Shown: in pieces, positions 17,562-26,500 of the stretch
Position numbering within the stretch: the stretch's first letter is position 1
Layout of the letters: each line of letters starts with the position of its first letter
Assembly (NCBI RefSeq): GCF_028473605.1
Contig: NZ_CP097267.1
Location: 5,262,501-5,326,500 of the forward strand
Source: Acidovorax sp. NCPPB 3576
Lineage (GTDB): Bacteria; Pseudomonadota; Gammaproteobacteria; Burkholderiales; Burkholderiaceae_C
Length of the DNA: 64,000 nt
Reading direction: 5' to 3'
Translations under genes and position numbers: made by a program
Notes under the pieces: generated by a model
Databases searched by the model: none
Told to the model about the DNA's origin: nothing
What the model saw: only the letters and a program-made list of their open reading frames with translations

Positions 17562-18815
17562 TTACCGCAGCATCGCGTACCCCACCCCGATCGCCGCCGC
17601 CAGCCCCACCGCATCCGCCACCAGCGCGCACGCCAGCGCATGCCGCGCGTGCCGGATGCCCACGCTGCCGAAGTACACCGCCAGCACGTAGAAGGTGGTT
17701 TCCGTCGAGCCCTGCACGATGGCGGCCAGGCGGCCGGCGAAGGAATCGACGCCGTGCGTCTGCATGACGTCGATCATCAAACCCCGCGCGCCCGCGCCGG
17801 AGAGCACTTTCATCAGCCCCACGGGCAGGGCCGGTAGGAACGCGGTGTCCCAGCCCATCGCCGCCACGCCCGCGCCGATGGCACCCAGCAGCGCATCCAT
17901 GCAGCCGGCCGCGCGGAAGACGCCGATGGCCGCGAGGATGGCGATGAGGTAGGGCACGATCTGCACCGCCACGCCGAAGCCTTCCTTGGCGCCTTCGATG
18001 AAGGCGTCGTACACGTTCACGCGCCGCACGGCGCCCGCCAGCACGAAGAGCATGACCACGCCCAGGATGACCGCGGCCCCGGTGGTCCCGGCGATGCGCG
18101 CGGCCTGCTCGGCCGGCAATCGGGCGAGCGCGGCGACCGCTGCCGCCAGCAGCCCGGCCACGGCCAGCACGGGCAGCAGCAGGCGCGCGCGCCACAGGGG
18201 CAGGCGCTGGCACACGGCCACGGCCAGCACGCCCGCCAGCAGCGAGGCGAAGGTGACGAGCAGGGTCGGCAAAAAGATGTCCGCCGCATTGAAGCCCGCG
18301 CCCAACCCCTGCTTGAGGGCCAGGCTCTGGCGGATGGCGATGACCGAGGTGGGAATGAGCGTGAGCCCCGCGGTGTTCATCACCACGAACAGGATCTGCG
18401 CGTTGCTGGCGGTGTCGGGCTGGCTGGCGTTGAGGGTCTGCAACTCCCGCATGGCCGTGAGGCCGAGCGGCGTGGCGGCGTTGTCCAGGCCCAGCAGGTT
18501 GGCCGAGAGGTTCATGGTCATCGCGCCCTGCGCCGGGTGGCCGTCGGGCACGCCGGGGAACAGCCGTCGCAGCAGCGGCGCGGCGGCGCGGGCGAGCAGC
18601 TCGATCATGCCGGCGCGCTCGCCCACGCGCAGCAGGCCCAGCCACAGCGCCATCACGCCGGCCAGGCCCAGCGAGATCTCGAAGCCCGAGCGGGCCGCAT
18701 CGAACAGCGCGGCCAGCAAGGCCTGGAAGATGCCGTCCGCGCCCAGCAGCCAGCGCACGACGGCCGTGGCGAACGCCACGGTGAAGAACCCGATCCAGAC
18801 CCAGTTGAGCGCCAT
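17562..18815 (-). CDS. SpmA/SpmB-type nucleoside-recognition membrane protein
   Basis: Integral membrane protein of 417 residues with two Gate (nucleoside recognition) domains in one chain: the first around 40-190, containing MTMNLSANLLGLDNAATPLG, and the second around 265-400, with ALPVGLMKVLSGAGARG and QGSTETTFYVLAVYFG. In Bacillus these are separate spore maturation proteins SpmA and SpmB; here they are fused in a non-spore-former. Transport of a small molecule is likely but not known. The ATG at 18815 gives a proper first TM helix. It starts 25 bases after the stop of the DUF6644 gene on the same strand and may be cotranscribed. Confidence 0.85.
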   Translation of the reverse strand: MALNWVWIGFFTVAFATAVVRWLLGADGIFQALLAALFDAARSGFEISLGLAGVMALWLGLLRVGERAGMIELLARAAAPLLRRLFPGVPDGHPAQGAMTMNLSANLLGLDNAATPLGLTAMRELQTLNASQPDTASNAQILFVVMNTAGLTLIPTSVIAIRQSLALKQGLGAGFNAADIFLPTLLVTFASLLAGVLAVAVCQRLPLWRARLLLPVLAVAGLLAAAVAALARLPAEQAARIAGTTGAAVILGVVMLFVLAGAVRRVNVYDAFIEGAKEGFGVAVQIVPYLIAILAAIGVFRAAGCMDALLGAIGAGVAAMGWDTAFLPALPVGLMKVLSGAGARGLMIDVMQTHGVDSFAGRLAAIVQGSTETTFYVLAVYFGSVGIRHARHALACALVADAVGLAAAIGVGYAMLR

Positions 18816-18840
18816 GGCCGGGATGGTAGCCGCACGGACC

Positions 18841-19332
18841 CTAGAGAAATCCGATCCAGCGCCCCGCCAGCACGGCACCCAGCCACAGCGCGAGCGACAC
18901 CGCGGCCTGCATGCGCACCCAGCCGCCGGCCTGCCCTTCGCGCAGGGCGCGCGCCCAGTGCCCGCCGGCATGCAGCGCCAGCGCATTCAGCAGCGCCAGG
19001 CCGATGACCACGACCTTGGCCAGGAACGCCGGATTGGCCAGGTAGTCGGCCGGCCGGGTGGCGAACAGCCACAGCCCGGTGGCCAGGGCCAGCGCGATCC
19101 CCGCGGCCGCCGCGCGCGACAGGAACGGACCCAGCAGCGCGAGGGGAATGCGCCGGCCGATGGCGCCCCACAGGCGCAGGTCCAGCAGCACGGCGGCGCC
19201 CACGCCCAGGCCCAGCACGGTGATGTGCAAGGCGTTGACCACCAGGTAGGCGGTGCCGGACTGGCGCAGCCACGCGGCCGGGGCCGACGCGGCCAGCGCA
19301 TCCAGCAGGGGCGCGAGCCCGGCGAAATCCAT
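18841..19332 (-). CDS. DUF6644-like membrane protein
   Basis: Inner-membrane protein of 163 residues with four or five hydrophobic segments (about 25-50, 66-92, 104-125, 143-162). The pattern ALHITVLGLGVGAAVLLDLRLWG near the start of the first helix and LFATRPADYLANPAFLAK in the middle loop are typical of DUF6644/DUF2214-like proteins; His35 and His121 could be ligands. Function unknown. It follows the DUF6152 gene by 9 bases, so the two should be cotranscribed and work together at the membrane. Confidence 0.78.
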   Translation of the reverse strand: MDFAGLAPLLDALAASAPAAWLRQSGTAYLVVNALHITVLGLGVGAAVLLDLRLWGAIGRRIPLALLGPFLSRAAAAGIALALATGLWLFATRPADYLANPAFLAKVVVIGLALLNALALHAGGHWARALREGQAGGWVRMQAAVSLALWLGAVLAGRWIGFL

Positions 19333-19341
19333 GGGGGCCTT

Positions 19342-19734
19342 CTAGCGTTTGGGGTTCTGGATGCGCTCGGGGTAGAGGTCGTAGGTCTTGCCGCCGACCT
19401 GGATCTGCACGGCCTTCATGCGCCGCTGGGAGGCGTCCCGGTCACGGTTGCCGATGGCGGTGATGGCATCGCCCGGCTTGGCAGAGGCGGCGGTGAAACC
19501 GGAACGCTCGGTCTGCGACGGATTGCCCAGCTCCACGCGCCAGACGGCGCCCTCGGCGGTTTTCACGTCCAGCATCGGGTGGGGCGGCGCCATCTGCACG
19601 CGCTGCACGGTGCCGGCCAGCTCGGACTGGGCTTCCTCCGCCCAGGACCAGCCGTGGTGTGCCTGCGCGGGGCCGGCGATCAGCGCCGCGAGGGCGATGG
19701 CGCTACCAGCAATGGAACGGGTCATGACAGTCAT
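19342..19734 (-). CDS. DUF6152 family periplasmic protein
   Basis: Exported protein of 130 residues: signal peptide (1-25, cleavage after AQA) immediately followed by HHGW at the mature N-terminus, then a small beta-rich domain (GTVQRVQMAPPHPMLDV, WRVELGNPSQTERSGF, GDAITAIGNRDRD). This fits DUF6152. The His pair at the mature N-terminus could bind copper, but that is speculation. GGAGG sits 7 bases before the ATG at 19734. It is the first gene of a probable operon with DUF6644 and the SpmAB-like gene. Confidence 0.85.
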   Translation of the reverse strand: MTVMTRSIAGSAIALAALIAGPAQAHHGWSWAEEAQSELAGTVQRVQMAPPHPMLDVKTAEGAVWRVELGNPSQTERSGFTAASAKPGDAITAIGNRDRDASQRRMKAVQIQVGGKTYDLYPERIQNPKR

Positions 19735-19796
19735 CGGATACCTCCAGGCAGACATGGGAACAGGACGGCGGGGGTGCCATGAGCACCGCCCGTCGG

Positions 19797-20807
19797 TCAA
19801 AACGGCGCGTCGTCGTCGGCGTCGCCGGCCGCCGCTGCCGCGGGACTGCCGGCAGGCGAAGCATCGGCAGTCGCAGGCGCATCGGCGGCAGGCGCTGCGG
19901 GCGGCGTGCCGCCCAATTCGGTGCGGCCTTCGCCGCCCAGCGCCTCGATCAGGTCGGGGATCAACTTGCTGAGCTCGCCCGTGGCGATGGCCACGTCGGT
20001 GTCGAAGCCGCCGTCGTCGGCCTTGGTGCCTTCGAACACGGTGTCCAGGAACGATATCTTGCGCACCTGCAAGCCTTCGCTCAGCAAAAAGGATACGCGG
20101 TCGTCCCAGGTCATCGCGAGCTTGGTGGGCAGCTTGCCGGCGGCAATGTGCTCACGCACCTCGTCGATGTCGAGCGGATGGCGGGCATAGCGCACCACGG
20201 CCTTGGCCTCATCGGCGCTCTTGAGCTCGCATTCGCGGTCCACGCTGAAGCCCACGGGCGGCTCCTGCGTGCTGAGCCAGTGCGACATGGCGGCCTGGGG
20301 CGAGGTCTGCGTATCGAGCAGCGCCACCGACAGGCCGGGCAGCGCCTCCACCAGCAGGGTGACGACCTCGTCGGCGCGGCCCTGGCTGCTGGTGTCCAGC
20401 ACCAGCCAGTGGGCCTGCGGGTCGATCCACACCCACATCGATCCCTGCTTGGTGAAGGCCATGGGCAGCAGGTCGAGCTTGGCCTCGTCTTTCAGCTCCT
20501 TGGCTTCCTTCTTGCCGGGCTTGCGGCCGGTTTCCTGCTCGATGCGTGCGGCCTTTTCCTTGACCTTGCGGTTGAGCACGGAGCCGGGAAGCATCTTGGA
20601 CTCGACCATGAAGCGCAGCACCCACTGCCCGCCCACGGATTCGGCCATGAGGCCGTGGGCATCGCCCCGCGGCGGCACCCAGCCCAGCGATTTTTCCTGC
20701 GTGGCGCCGCACTCCACGAACGGCGTCTTGGCCAATGCCTCTTCCACCTGCGACAGGTCCACCTGCCATTGCGGCGCGATGCGGTACACGATCATGTTCT
20801 TGAACAC
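19797..20807 (-). CDS. rdgC: Recombination-associated protein RdgC
   Basis: RdgC of 336 residues, beginning MFKNMIVYRI as in most orthologs, with GWVPPRG, a central KVKEKAARIEQETGRKPGKK stretch and WVWIDPQAHWLVLDTSS. RdgC forms a ring-shaped dimer around DNA and restrains RecA-mediated recombination, acting on the nucleoid. The C-terminal Ala/Pro/Asp-rich tail (about 290-336) is longer than in E. coli (303 residues). It is transcribed away from spy. Confidence 0.95.
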   Translation of the reverse strand: MFKNMIVYRIAPQWQVDLSQVEEALAKTPFVECGATQEKSLGWVPPRGDAHGLMAESVGGQWVLRFMVESKMLPGSVLNRKVKEKAARIEQETGRKPGKKEAKELKDEAKLDLLPMAFTKQGSMWVWIDPQAHWLVLDTSSQGRADEVVTLLVEALPGLSVALLDTQTSPQAAMSHWLSTQEPPVGFSVDRECELKSADEAKAVVRYARHPLDIDEVREHIAAGKLPTKLAMTWDDRVSFLLSEGLQVRKISFLDTVFEGTKADDGGFDTDVAIATGELSKLIPDLIEALGGEGRTELGGTPPAAPAADAPATADASPAGSPAAAAAGDADDDAPF

Positions 20808-21172
20808 GGAAATCCTTCAGCTCTGACGTTCATTGGCACACCCTGGGCGCGCGCCCGTCCGGGCGGCGCGGTGCAACGGGGTGCCATTGTCGGGGGTGCG
20901 GTCGGCGCCGGGCCCGCGGCCTGGCGTGGCTTTCACCGGCCTGGCACCCCGTTTGCTATCGATTCAATAGCTTCACAGGCAATCAATACGACGGCATGGA
21001 GCCATTTCAACCCCTCATCGCACGGACGGGGCAACCAACCCTTGTCACAACTTTACACAGCCACACGAACGCCTCACGCCGGCGTTACACAGGGGGAAGA
21101 CACTGGCCCTCAACCGCTGCAACGGTCGTTGCGGCGGACCCACTCGCCCCCTGGGGCAAGAAAGGAACCACC
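20808..21172. promoter_or_regulatory. Divergent upstream region of rdgC and the Spy-like gene
   Basis: A 365-base gap without a gene. It holds a palindromic element (GCTAT...ATAGC at 20955-20971 with the AGGCAATCAATACGACGGCA tail), and upstream of the Spy-like gene two copies of TTACACAG (21053-21060 and 21085-21092) 32 bases apart, about three helical turns. A TTGTC-N5-TTTAC arrangement at 21042-21056 loosely resembles a CpxR box. A related GTTACACAC lies upstream of pagL. Regulator unknown. Confidence 0.35.
20955..20996 (+). repeat. Intergenic palindromic element
   Basis: GCTAT-CGATTCA-ATAGC (20955-20971) followed by TTCACAGGCAATCAATACG and ACGGCATGG, closely matching the tails at 16298 and 46278. 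It lies between the divergent rdgC and spy-like genes. Confidence 0.75.
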
Positions 21173-21760
21173 ATGTCCATCTTCTTCCAACGACGCATCG
21201 CCGGCGCTGCCGCCGCCACCGCCCTGCTGGCCGCTCTGGCCGCTCCCGCTTTCGCGCAGACCCCTGTTCCCGCTCCGTCCACGCCGCCTGCCGCCGGCCA
21301 GTCGCAGGACGGCCCGCGCCACCGCATGCCCAGCCCCGAGCAGCGCAAGGCGCACATGGAGCAGCGTGCCAACGCGCTCCAGCAAAAGCTGCAGCTCACC
21401 CCGGCCCAGCAGCCCGCCTGGGAAACCTTCAAGGCCGCGATGCAGCCGCAGGAGCGCGGCGCGCGGCTCGACCCCAAGGGGCTCGACCAGCTGACCACGC
21501 CCGAGCGCATCGACCGCATGCGGGCCATGCGCGCCCAGCACAGCGCGGAGGCCGATCGCCGCGATGAAGCCACCAAGGCGTTCTATGCCGCGCTGACCCC
21601 AGCGCAGCAAAAGACGTTCGACCAGGAAAGCCGCCGCATGCACCGCCACCCCGGCATGGGCGGCCCACGGGACGGTGAGCACGGCAAGGACGGACGCCAC
21701 GGCGGCCCACGGGGCGATCGCCCGGCCGTGCCGCCGGTGCCCGCACCCGCGCCTCAGTAA
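21173..21760 (+). CDS. Spy/CpxP-family periplasmic protein
   Basis: Exported protein of 195 residues. The signal peptide ends at AFA-QT (about 28). The mature helical region has two LTxxQ motifs, LQLTPAQQ (near 84) and ALTPAQQK (near 140), as in Spy and CpxP periplasmic chaperones that protect unfolded proteins or sense metal stress. The last 40 residues are rich in Gly, His, Asp and Arg (for example GGPRDGEHGKDGRHGG), which could bind metal; the family does not usually carry this tail. Two TTACACAG repeats lie upstream. Confidence 0.85.
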   Translation: MSIFFQRRIAGAAAATALLAALAAPAFAQTPVPAPSTPPAAGQSQDGPRHRMPSPEQRKAHMEQRANALQQKLQLTPAQQPAWETFKAAMQPQERGARLDPKGLDQLTTPERIDRMRAMRAQHSAEADRRDEATKAFYAALTPAQQKTFDQESRRMHRHPGMGGPRDGEHGKDGRHGGPRGDRPAVPPVPAPAPQ

Positions 21761-21887
21761 GTAAGCGGTCGGTCCCTGGGGGTTTGCGCACAGTCCGGAC
21801 ATCCCTGCATACCCCCCGGTCAGATCCCGACCGATCAGTACGGTTGAGGCGACTGCCTACAACGCACCCCCCGATGGGCGGCATACA

Positions 21888-21915
21888 GTGGGTTACACAC
21901 GTTGTGCAAACCCAC
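21888..21915 (+). promoter_or_regulatory. Hairpin upstream of pagL
   Basis: GTGGGTT (21888-21894) pairs with AACCCAC (21909-21915); an inner CACA/TGTG pair closes a CGT loop. The structure ends 12 bases before the GAGGGA ribosome site. It may be an operator or an RNA element working with the terminator-like hairpin inside the gene. Confidence 0.4.
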
Positions 21916-21939
21916 AGTCATTCCATCGAGGGAATTTCC

Positions 21940-22521
21940 ATGCCGATCACCCACCTCCTGCGTTCCCGCGCCCTGTTGCGCGGGAACGCTTTTTTTGTGG
22001 CTCTGGCCTGTGCCGCCGGCGCAGGCGCCGTCCAGGCCGAGCCTTCGGGCACCAGCCCTTCCGTGTACGTGCAAGGCGGCTGGGCCCGCCACCAGACCGA
22101 TTCGGCCACCGTGGGGGTGACGCTTCCGTGGAACTGGCAGAGCGAGTTTTGGGGCAATGAGGTGCGCGGCTACTGGGACATCTCCGCCAGCCGCTGGTCG
22201 TTCAACGGCATCAATGGCCCGCGCGACATCACCGTGGTCGGCTTCACCCCCACTTTCCGCATGCGCCCGGACAACGGCCGCGCCAACTGGTTCTGGGAAG
22301 GCGGCGTGGGCATCACGTTTGCCGACAGCAAGTACCACATCCCCGACAAGGAATTCAGCACCCGCTACAACTTCGGCTCCCACCTGGGCGTGGGCTACAG
22401 CCTGGGTGCGCAGCGCCAGCACGAGATCGTGGTGCGGGTGCAGCACCTCTCCAACGCGGGCATCAAGAAACCCAACCCCGGCGAGAACTTCGTCCAGCTG
22501 CGCTACGCGTACCACTTCTGA
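21940..22521 (+). CDS. pagL: Lipid A 3-O-deacylase (PagL-type acyloxyacyl hydrolase)
   Basis: Outer-membrane beta-barrel enzyme of 193 residues that removes the 3-O acyl chain of lipid A. A signal peptide (1-33, cleavage after VQA) is followed by aromatic-rich strands. The C-terminal catalytic segment is clear: VQHLSNAGIKKPNPGENF (about 167-184) with His and Ser of the HxSN motif and Glu of GENF, and the chain ends in YHF as barrels do. GAGGGA lies 7 bases before the ATG. The codons for the signal peptide contain a perfect terminator hairpin, so expression may be attenuated. Confidence 0.9.
   Translation: MPITHLLRSRALLRGNAFFVALACAAGAGAVQAEPSGTSPSVYVQGGWARHQTDSATVGVTLPWNWQSEFWGNEVRGYWDISASRWSFNGINGPRDITVVGFTPTFRMRPDNGRANWFWEGGVGITFADSKYHIPDKEFSTRYNFGSHLGVGYSLGAQRQHEIVVRVQHLSNAGIKKPNPGENFVQLRYAYHF
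21960..21996 (+). terminator. Perfect terminator hairpin inside pagL (candidate attenuator)
   Basis: GCGTTCCCGCGC (21960-21971), loop CCTGTT, then its exact complement GCGCGGGAACGC (21978-21989) and seven T residues (21990-21996). It has every feature of an intrinsic terminator but lies 20 bases inside the pagL reading frame, on the coding strand. A translating ribosome would cover it, so readthrough could depend on translation. Confidence 0.75.
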
Positions 22522-22568
22522 TCCCCCACACACCGTTTCCCGCGGCCATGCGCCGCCGGGGAAAAGCC

Positions 22569-22596
22569 AAGGGCCCTTCGGGGCCCTTTTTCTTTG
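22569..22596 (+). terminator. Intrinsic terminator after pagL
   Basis: AAGGGCCC, tetraloop TTCG, GGGCCCTT, followed by TTTCTTT. A UUCG-capped stem with a T-rich tail 48 bases after the pagL stop. Confidence 0.85.
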
Positions 22597-22667
22597 TGTC
22601 GTCCGTGGAAGTAAGGCCCAAGCCAGACAGGCCTTTTGACCACCTCTCGGACGACGTGGGCAGCGCA

Positions 22668-22892
22668 TTGTGGATAAGCCTGGGGATATTTCCAGGGCAA
22701 CCCATGGGTTATCCACAGAAGAATCCAAAGTGCCGAAGTTGTTGTCGGCTGGCCTGCCAGTTCAACCGGCCAGCGCCACAGGGTTTGAGGCACTCCAAGT
22801 GCTTGGCGGCATTCAGGAAATTCCCCTTGTCCACAGAACGAGGCACCCTCTACTACTACTGCTATGTATTTATAGAACCTTTAATTGAATAA
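22668..22892 (+). other. Origin-like module A: DnaA boxes, CTA repeats, AT-rich DNA
   Basis: DnaA-box sequences TGTGGATAA (22669-22677), TTATCCACA (22709-22717) and TTGTCCACA (22827-22835). Fourteen bases after the last box comes CTACTACTACTGCTATG (22850-22866), which on the opposite strand reads 3-prime GAT repeats like the DnaA-trio of characterised origins, and then AT-rich DNA TATTTATAGAACCTTTAATTG. No protein gene is credible here. Box, spacer, trio and AT-rich order matches a bacterial origin unwinding site. The replication genes that usually flank oriC are absent. Confidence 0.6.
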
Positions 22893-23125
22893 CAGGAACT
22901 GCCAAGCCGCCGAAAAACGGACCGCCGTGCGCCGTGCCAAAAAAGGCCTGGCCCGAAAAAAATGGGGGAATTCAAACGACCGATGGCCGAAACCGCAATT
23001 GCTCGGGTTTGCAACGGCCATGTCCGGCTGCACGGGCCAGATGGCTCGGCTCTGGTGGCACCGGCCTGAGGGGTGGGCGTGCCGGCGGCCGATCGGGCAG
23101 AAAACGGCAACGGAAGGAACAAGTC

Positions 23126-23340
23126 TGTGGATATTTCCGGCACAACCGGCCACTTGTCCACAGCGAATGGGCCTGCGCCGGTTTTGTCCCCGCCGCAGCG
23201 ACAGCGGCAGCCGGGTATCGCCCACAAGGTTCGCGGCGCGGCAACTGCATTGATCTGCAAAGGAAAAATGCAGTTATCCACAAAAAGCATGCGTGCTTAC
23301 TACTACGACTATGGATTGATAAAGACATTAAGGAGAAGAC
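23126..23340 (+). other. Origin-like module B: second DnaA-box/CTA-repeat set
   Basis: TGTGGATAT (23126-23134), TTGTCCACA (23154-23162) and TTATCCACA (23274-23282), then CTTACTACTACGACTATG (23296-23313) and GATTGATAAAGACATTAAGG. Order, orientation and the spacing from second to third box (111 bases versus 109 in module A) repeat module A about 450 bases downstream. The rest of 22893-23125 and 23341-23514 shows no gene. Confidence 0.6.
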
Positions 23341-23514
23341 AGAGAACCCAGCGCCCGCGCGTGCCCCGCGGAGGGATAGGGTGTCTGACAGAAAGGTGCT
23401 TGACGGTCAGGGAGGCGCGAAGCCTTGGGGCCCTGGGGGAGGGGGATCACCCCGTGCGTTCAGGCTGCCCAGAAGCCTTGCAGGGGCCTGCCCGGCCGCT
23501 TCAGGCCAGGCAGG

Positions 23515-26500
23515 TCAGACGGGCGCGTTGCGCAGGAACCGCTCGAGCACGTCTGCCGGCAGCGGACGGCTGAAGAAATAGCCTTGGTAGAGCTGGCAGC
23601 CCGCCTGGGCCAGGCGGTTGCGCTGGGCGCCGGTCTCGACGCCTTCGGCGATGACGTTCAGGCCCAGGCTGCGCGAGAGCGCGATGATGGTGTCCACGAT
23701 GGCCGCGTCGTTGGGGTCGCTCAGCAGGTCGCGCACGAAGCTCTGGTCGATCTTGAGCTGGTCCAGCGGCATGCGCTTGAGGTAGCTCAGGGAGGAGTAC
23801 CCGGTTCCGAAGTCGTCCAGCGAGAACCCCACCCCGTGGGCGCGCAGGGCCGACATGGTGGCGATGGTGGTTTCCATGTCCTCCACGAACAGGCTTTCGG
23901 TCAGTTCCAGCTTGAGCTGGTCGGCCGGCGCGCCGGTGAAGACCAGCGCGCGCACCACGTCGTCCACGAACCCGGCGTGGTGGAACTGGCGCGAGCTCAC
24001 GTTCACCGCCATCGTGAGGTGCGACAGGGCCGGCTCGTCCTGCCAGCTGGCCAGCAGGGTGCAGGCGGTGTGCAGCACCCAGCGGCCCAGGGGCAGCACC
24101 AGGCCCGTTTCTTCGGCCAGCGGAATGAAGTCGCTCGGCGGCACCATGCCCCGCTTGGCGTGCGGCCAGCGCACCAGCGCCTCCACGCCCACGACACGGT
24201 TCAGCGCGTCCACCTGGGGCTGGTAATGGAGCAGGAATTCTTCGCGGGCGATGGCCGTGCGCAAGTCGTCTTCCAGGGCCGCCCGGGCCGTCACCACCGC
24301 CTGCATGCCGGGGTCGAAAAAGCGCAGCGTGTTGCGGCCGGCGGTCTTGGCCTGGTACATGGCCAGGTCTGCCTGCTTGAGCAGTTCGCCCACGGTGGAC
24401 TGGCCATCGGTGAAGGGGGCCACGCCGATGCTGGGCGTGCTGCGGTACTGGTAGCCCTCCAGGGCATAGGGCGCGCTCAGCACCGACAGGATTTTTTCGC
24501 CCACCACCCGGGCGCTCACGGCCAGCTCGTCGGGCCGGGGGCTCAGCGCCTCGATCATCACCACGAACTCGTCGCCGCCCAGCCGCGCCACGGTATCGAC
24601 GGTGCGCACACAGGTGTTCAGCCGCTGCGCCACCTGCTGCAGCAGCAGGTCGCCCTTGTCGTGGCCCAGCGTGTCGTTCAGCGTCTTGAAGTTGTCCAGG
24701 TCGATGAACAGCAGCGCCCCGCCCTGGCGGCGGCGCTGCGCCGTGGCCAGGGCCTGGTGCATGCGGTCCATGAGCAGCATGCGGTTGGGCAGGCCGGTGA
24801 GCGAGTCGAAGAACGCCAGGCGCTGGATCTCGCGCTCGGTGGCCTTGCGGTGGCCGATGTCGGTGTGGATGGCCAGGATGGATTCGGGCTGGCCGCCCTC
24901 GTCGCGCACCAGGGTCCAGCGGCCTTCCACGTCGATCGCATGCCCGTCCTGGTGGAACTGCACGATCTCGCCCGTCCACTCGCCCTGGGCCAGGGTGGCC
25001 TCGGTGGCGCGCAGGAATTCGGTGGCGTTCTGGTAGAGCAGCGTGTCGATGGTGCGGCCCAGCACCTGGGCCTGCGACCAGCCGTACATGCGCTCGGCGC
25101 CCTGGTTCCAGAACGTAATGCGGTGCTCCAGGTCGCGCACGATGATCGCGTCGCGGGCCTTGTCCAGCAGCGACGCCTGCCGGCGGATGTGGGCGTCCGA
25201 CGCCTGGCGGGCCATTTCGGCGGTGGCGCGCGCCGCGAAGATGCGCAAGGTGGAGGAAACCAGGGCCGGCCGCTCCAGCGGCTCGCGGAAGATCACGAAG
25301 ATCAGCCCGATCGGCCGCCCTTCGGCGTCACGCAATTGCTGGCCCACGTAGCTTTGCGCGCCCAGCGCCGCGATGGGCGAGCGCGGATACATCTCGGACA
25401 CGCCGGAGGTGACGACGTATTCCGCATCGGTCGCCAGACGCAGGCTGGGCGTGCCTTCCAGCGAATATTCGGCATTGGGCTGCACCACGCCGTCCTGCAC
25501 GCGCGAAAGCGTGATGGCGCGCGGCGGCTGCCCCTCCACCGGCGGCAGCAACCGGGTCACGCAGCCGGCCTGCGCGCCCAGCGCGTCCGCCATGTTGCTG
25601 GCCAGCTGCTTGAAGAATTCGGTCCCCGTGCTGGCCGAGATGGCGGCGGCGGCCTTGAGCACCACGCTTTGCAGACGCTGCTGGTCCTGGCGGGTGCGCA
25701 GGCTCTCGATGCCGAAGGCCAGGTCGTTGGCCAGTTGCTGCAGCAGCTCGGTTTCTTCGGAGCCGATCTCCAGCACGCCCGGCGGATACAGGTACAGCAG
25801 GCCGAAGGAGCGCTCGGCGTTGCGCAGCGGCAGGCTGATCACCGAGTGCAGGCCCTGCCGGAGCATGCGCTCGGTCCAGGTGGCAAACAGCGGGTCGAGC
25901 CGGATGTCGCGCACGATCACCGGGCGGCCGGTGCGCACCGCCACCCCGGCCGGGCCCTTGCCGCCCGGCTGGTCGGCCGATCCGCTCAGCTGAAGCCTTT
26001 CGATATAGCGGTCGCTGTCCTTGCCTGCGCAGGCGACGGGCTCGATGGTCTGGCGCGCGTCGTCGCGCACCATGCCGACCCAGGCCATCCGGTAGCCGCC
26101 CACGTCGGTGGCGATGCGGCAGACCTCGCGCAGCAGGTCGGCCTCGGAGGTCGCGCGCACCAGGGATTCGTTGCAGGCGGCCAGCAGCCGCTGGATGCTG
26201 CCCACCCGCGCCAGTTCCCGTTCCAGGCGCATGCGCTGGGTGACGTCGGTGGCCAGGACCTGGCGGGCGGGCACGCCGTTGAATTCGATGCCGCCGGCAT
26301 ACACCTCGGTGTCGATCACCGTGCCGTCTTTCTTGCAATGGCGCCGGTGCACGGCGTCGCGGCGCGCATTGTGGGGAATGTTGTGCGCCTCCCGGGTGCG
26401 GGCTTCGCGGTTGTCCTGGGGCCACAGGTCAGGCGTGGTCATGCACAGCAGTTCGGCCTCGCTGTACCCGTAGTGGCGCACCATGGCGCGGTTCACGGCC

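Noticed and set aside
22548..23328. Short open frames on both strands in the origin-like region
   Set aside because: None has a ribosome site, family resemblance or consistent codon use; they overlap each other and the DnaA boxes.
22668..23340. Reading the DnaA-box cluster as proof of the chromosomal origin
   Set aside because: Flanking genes converge on it and no replication-initiation genes are in the window, so only an origin-like call is made.
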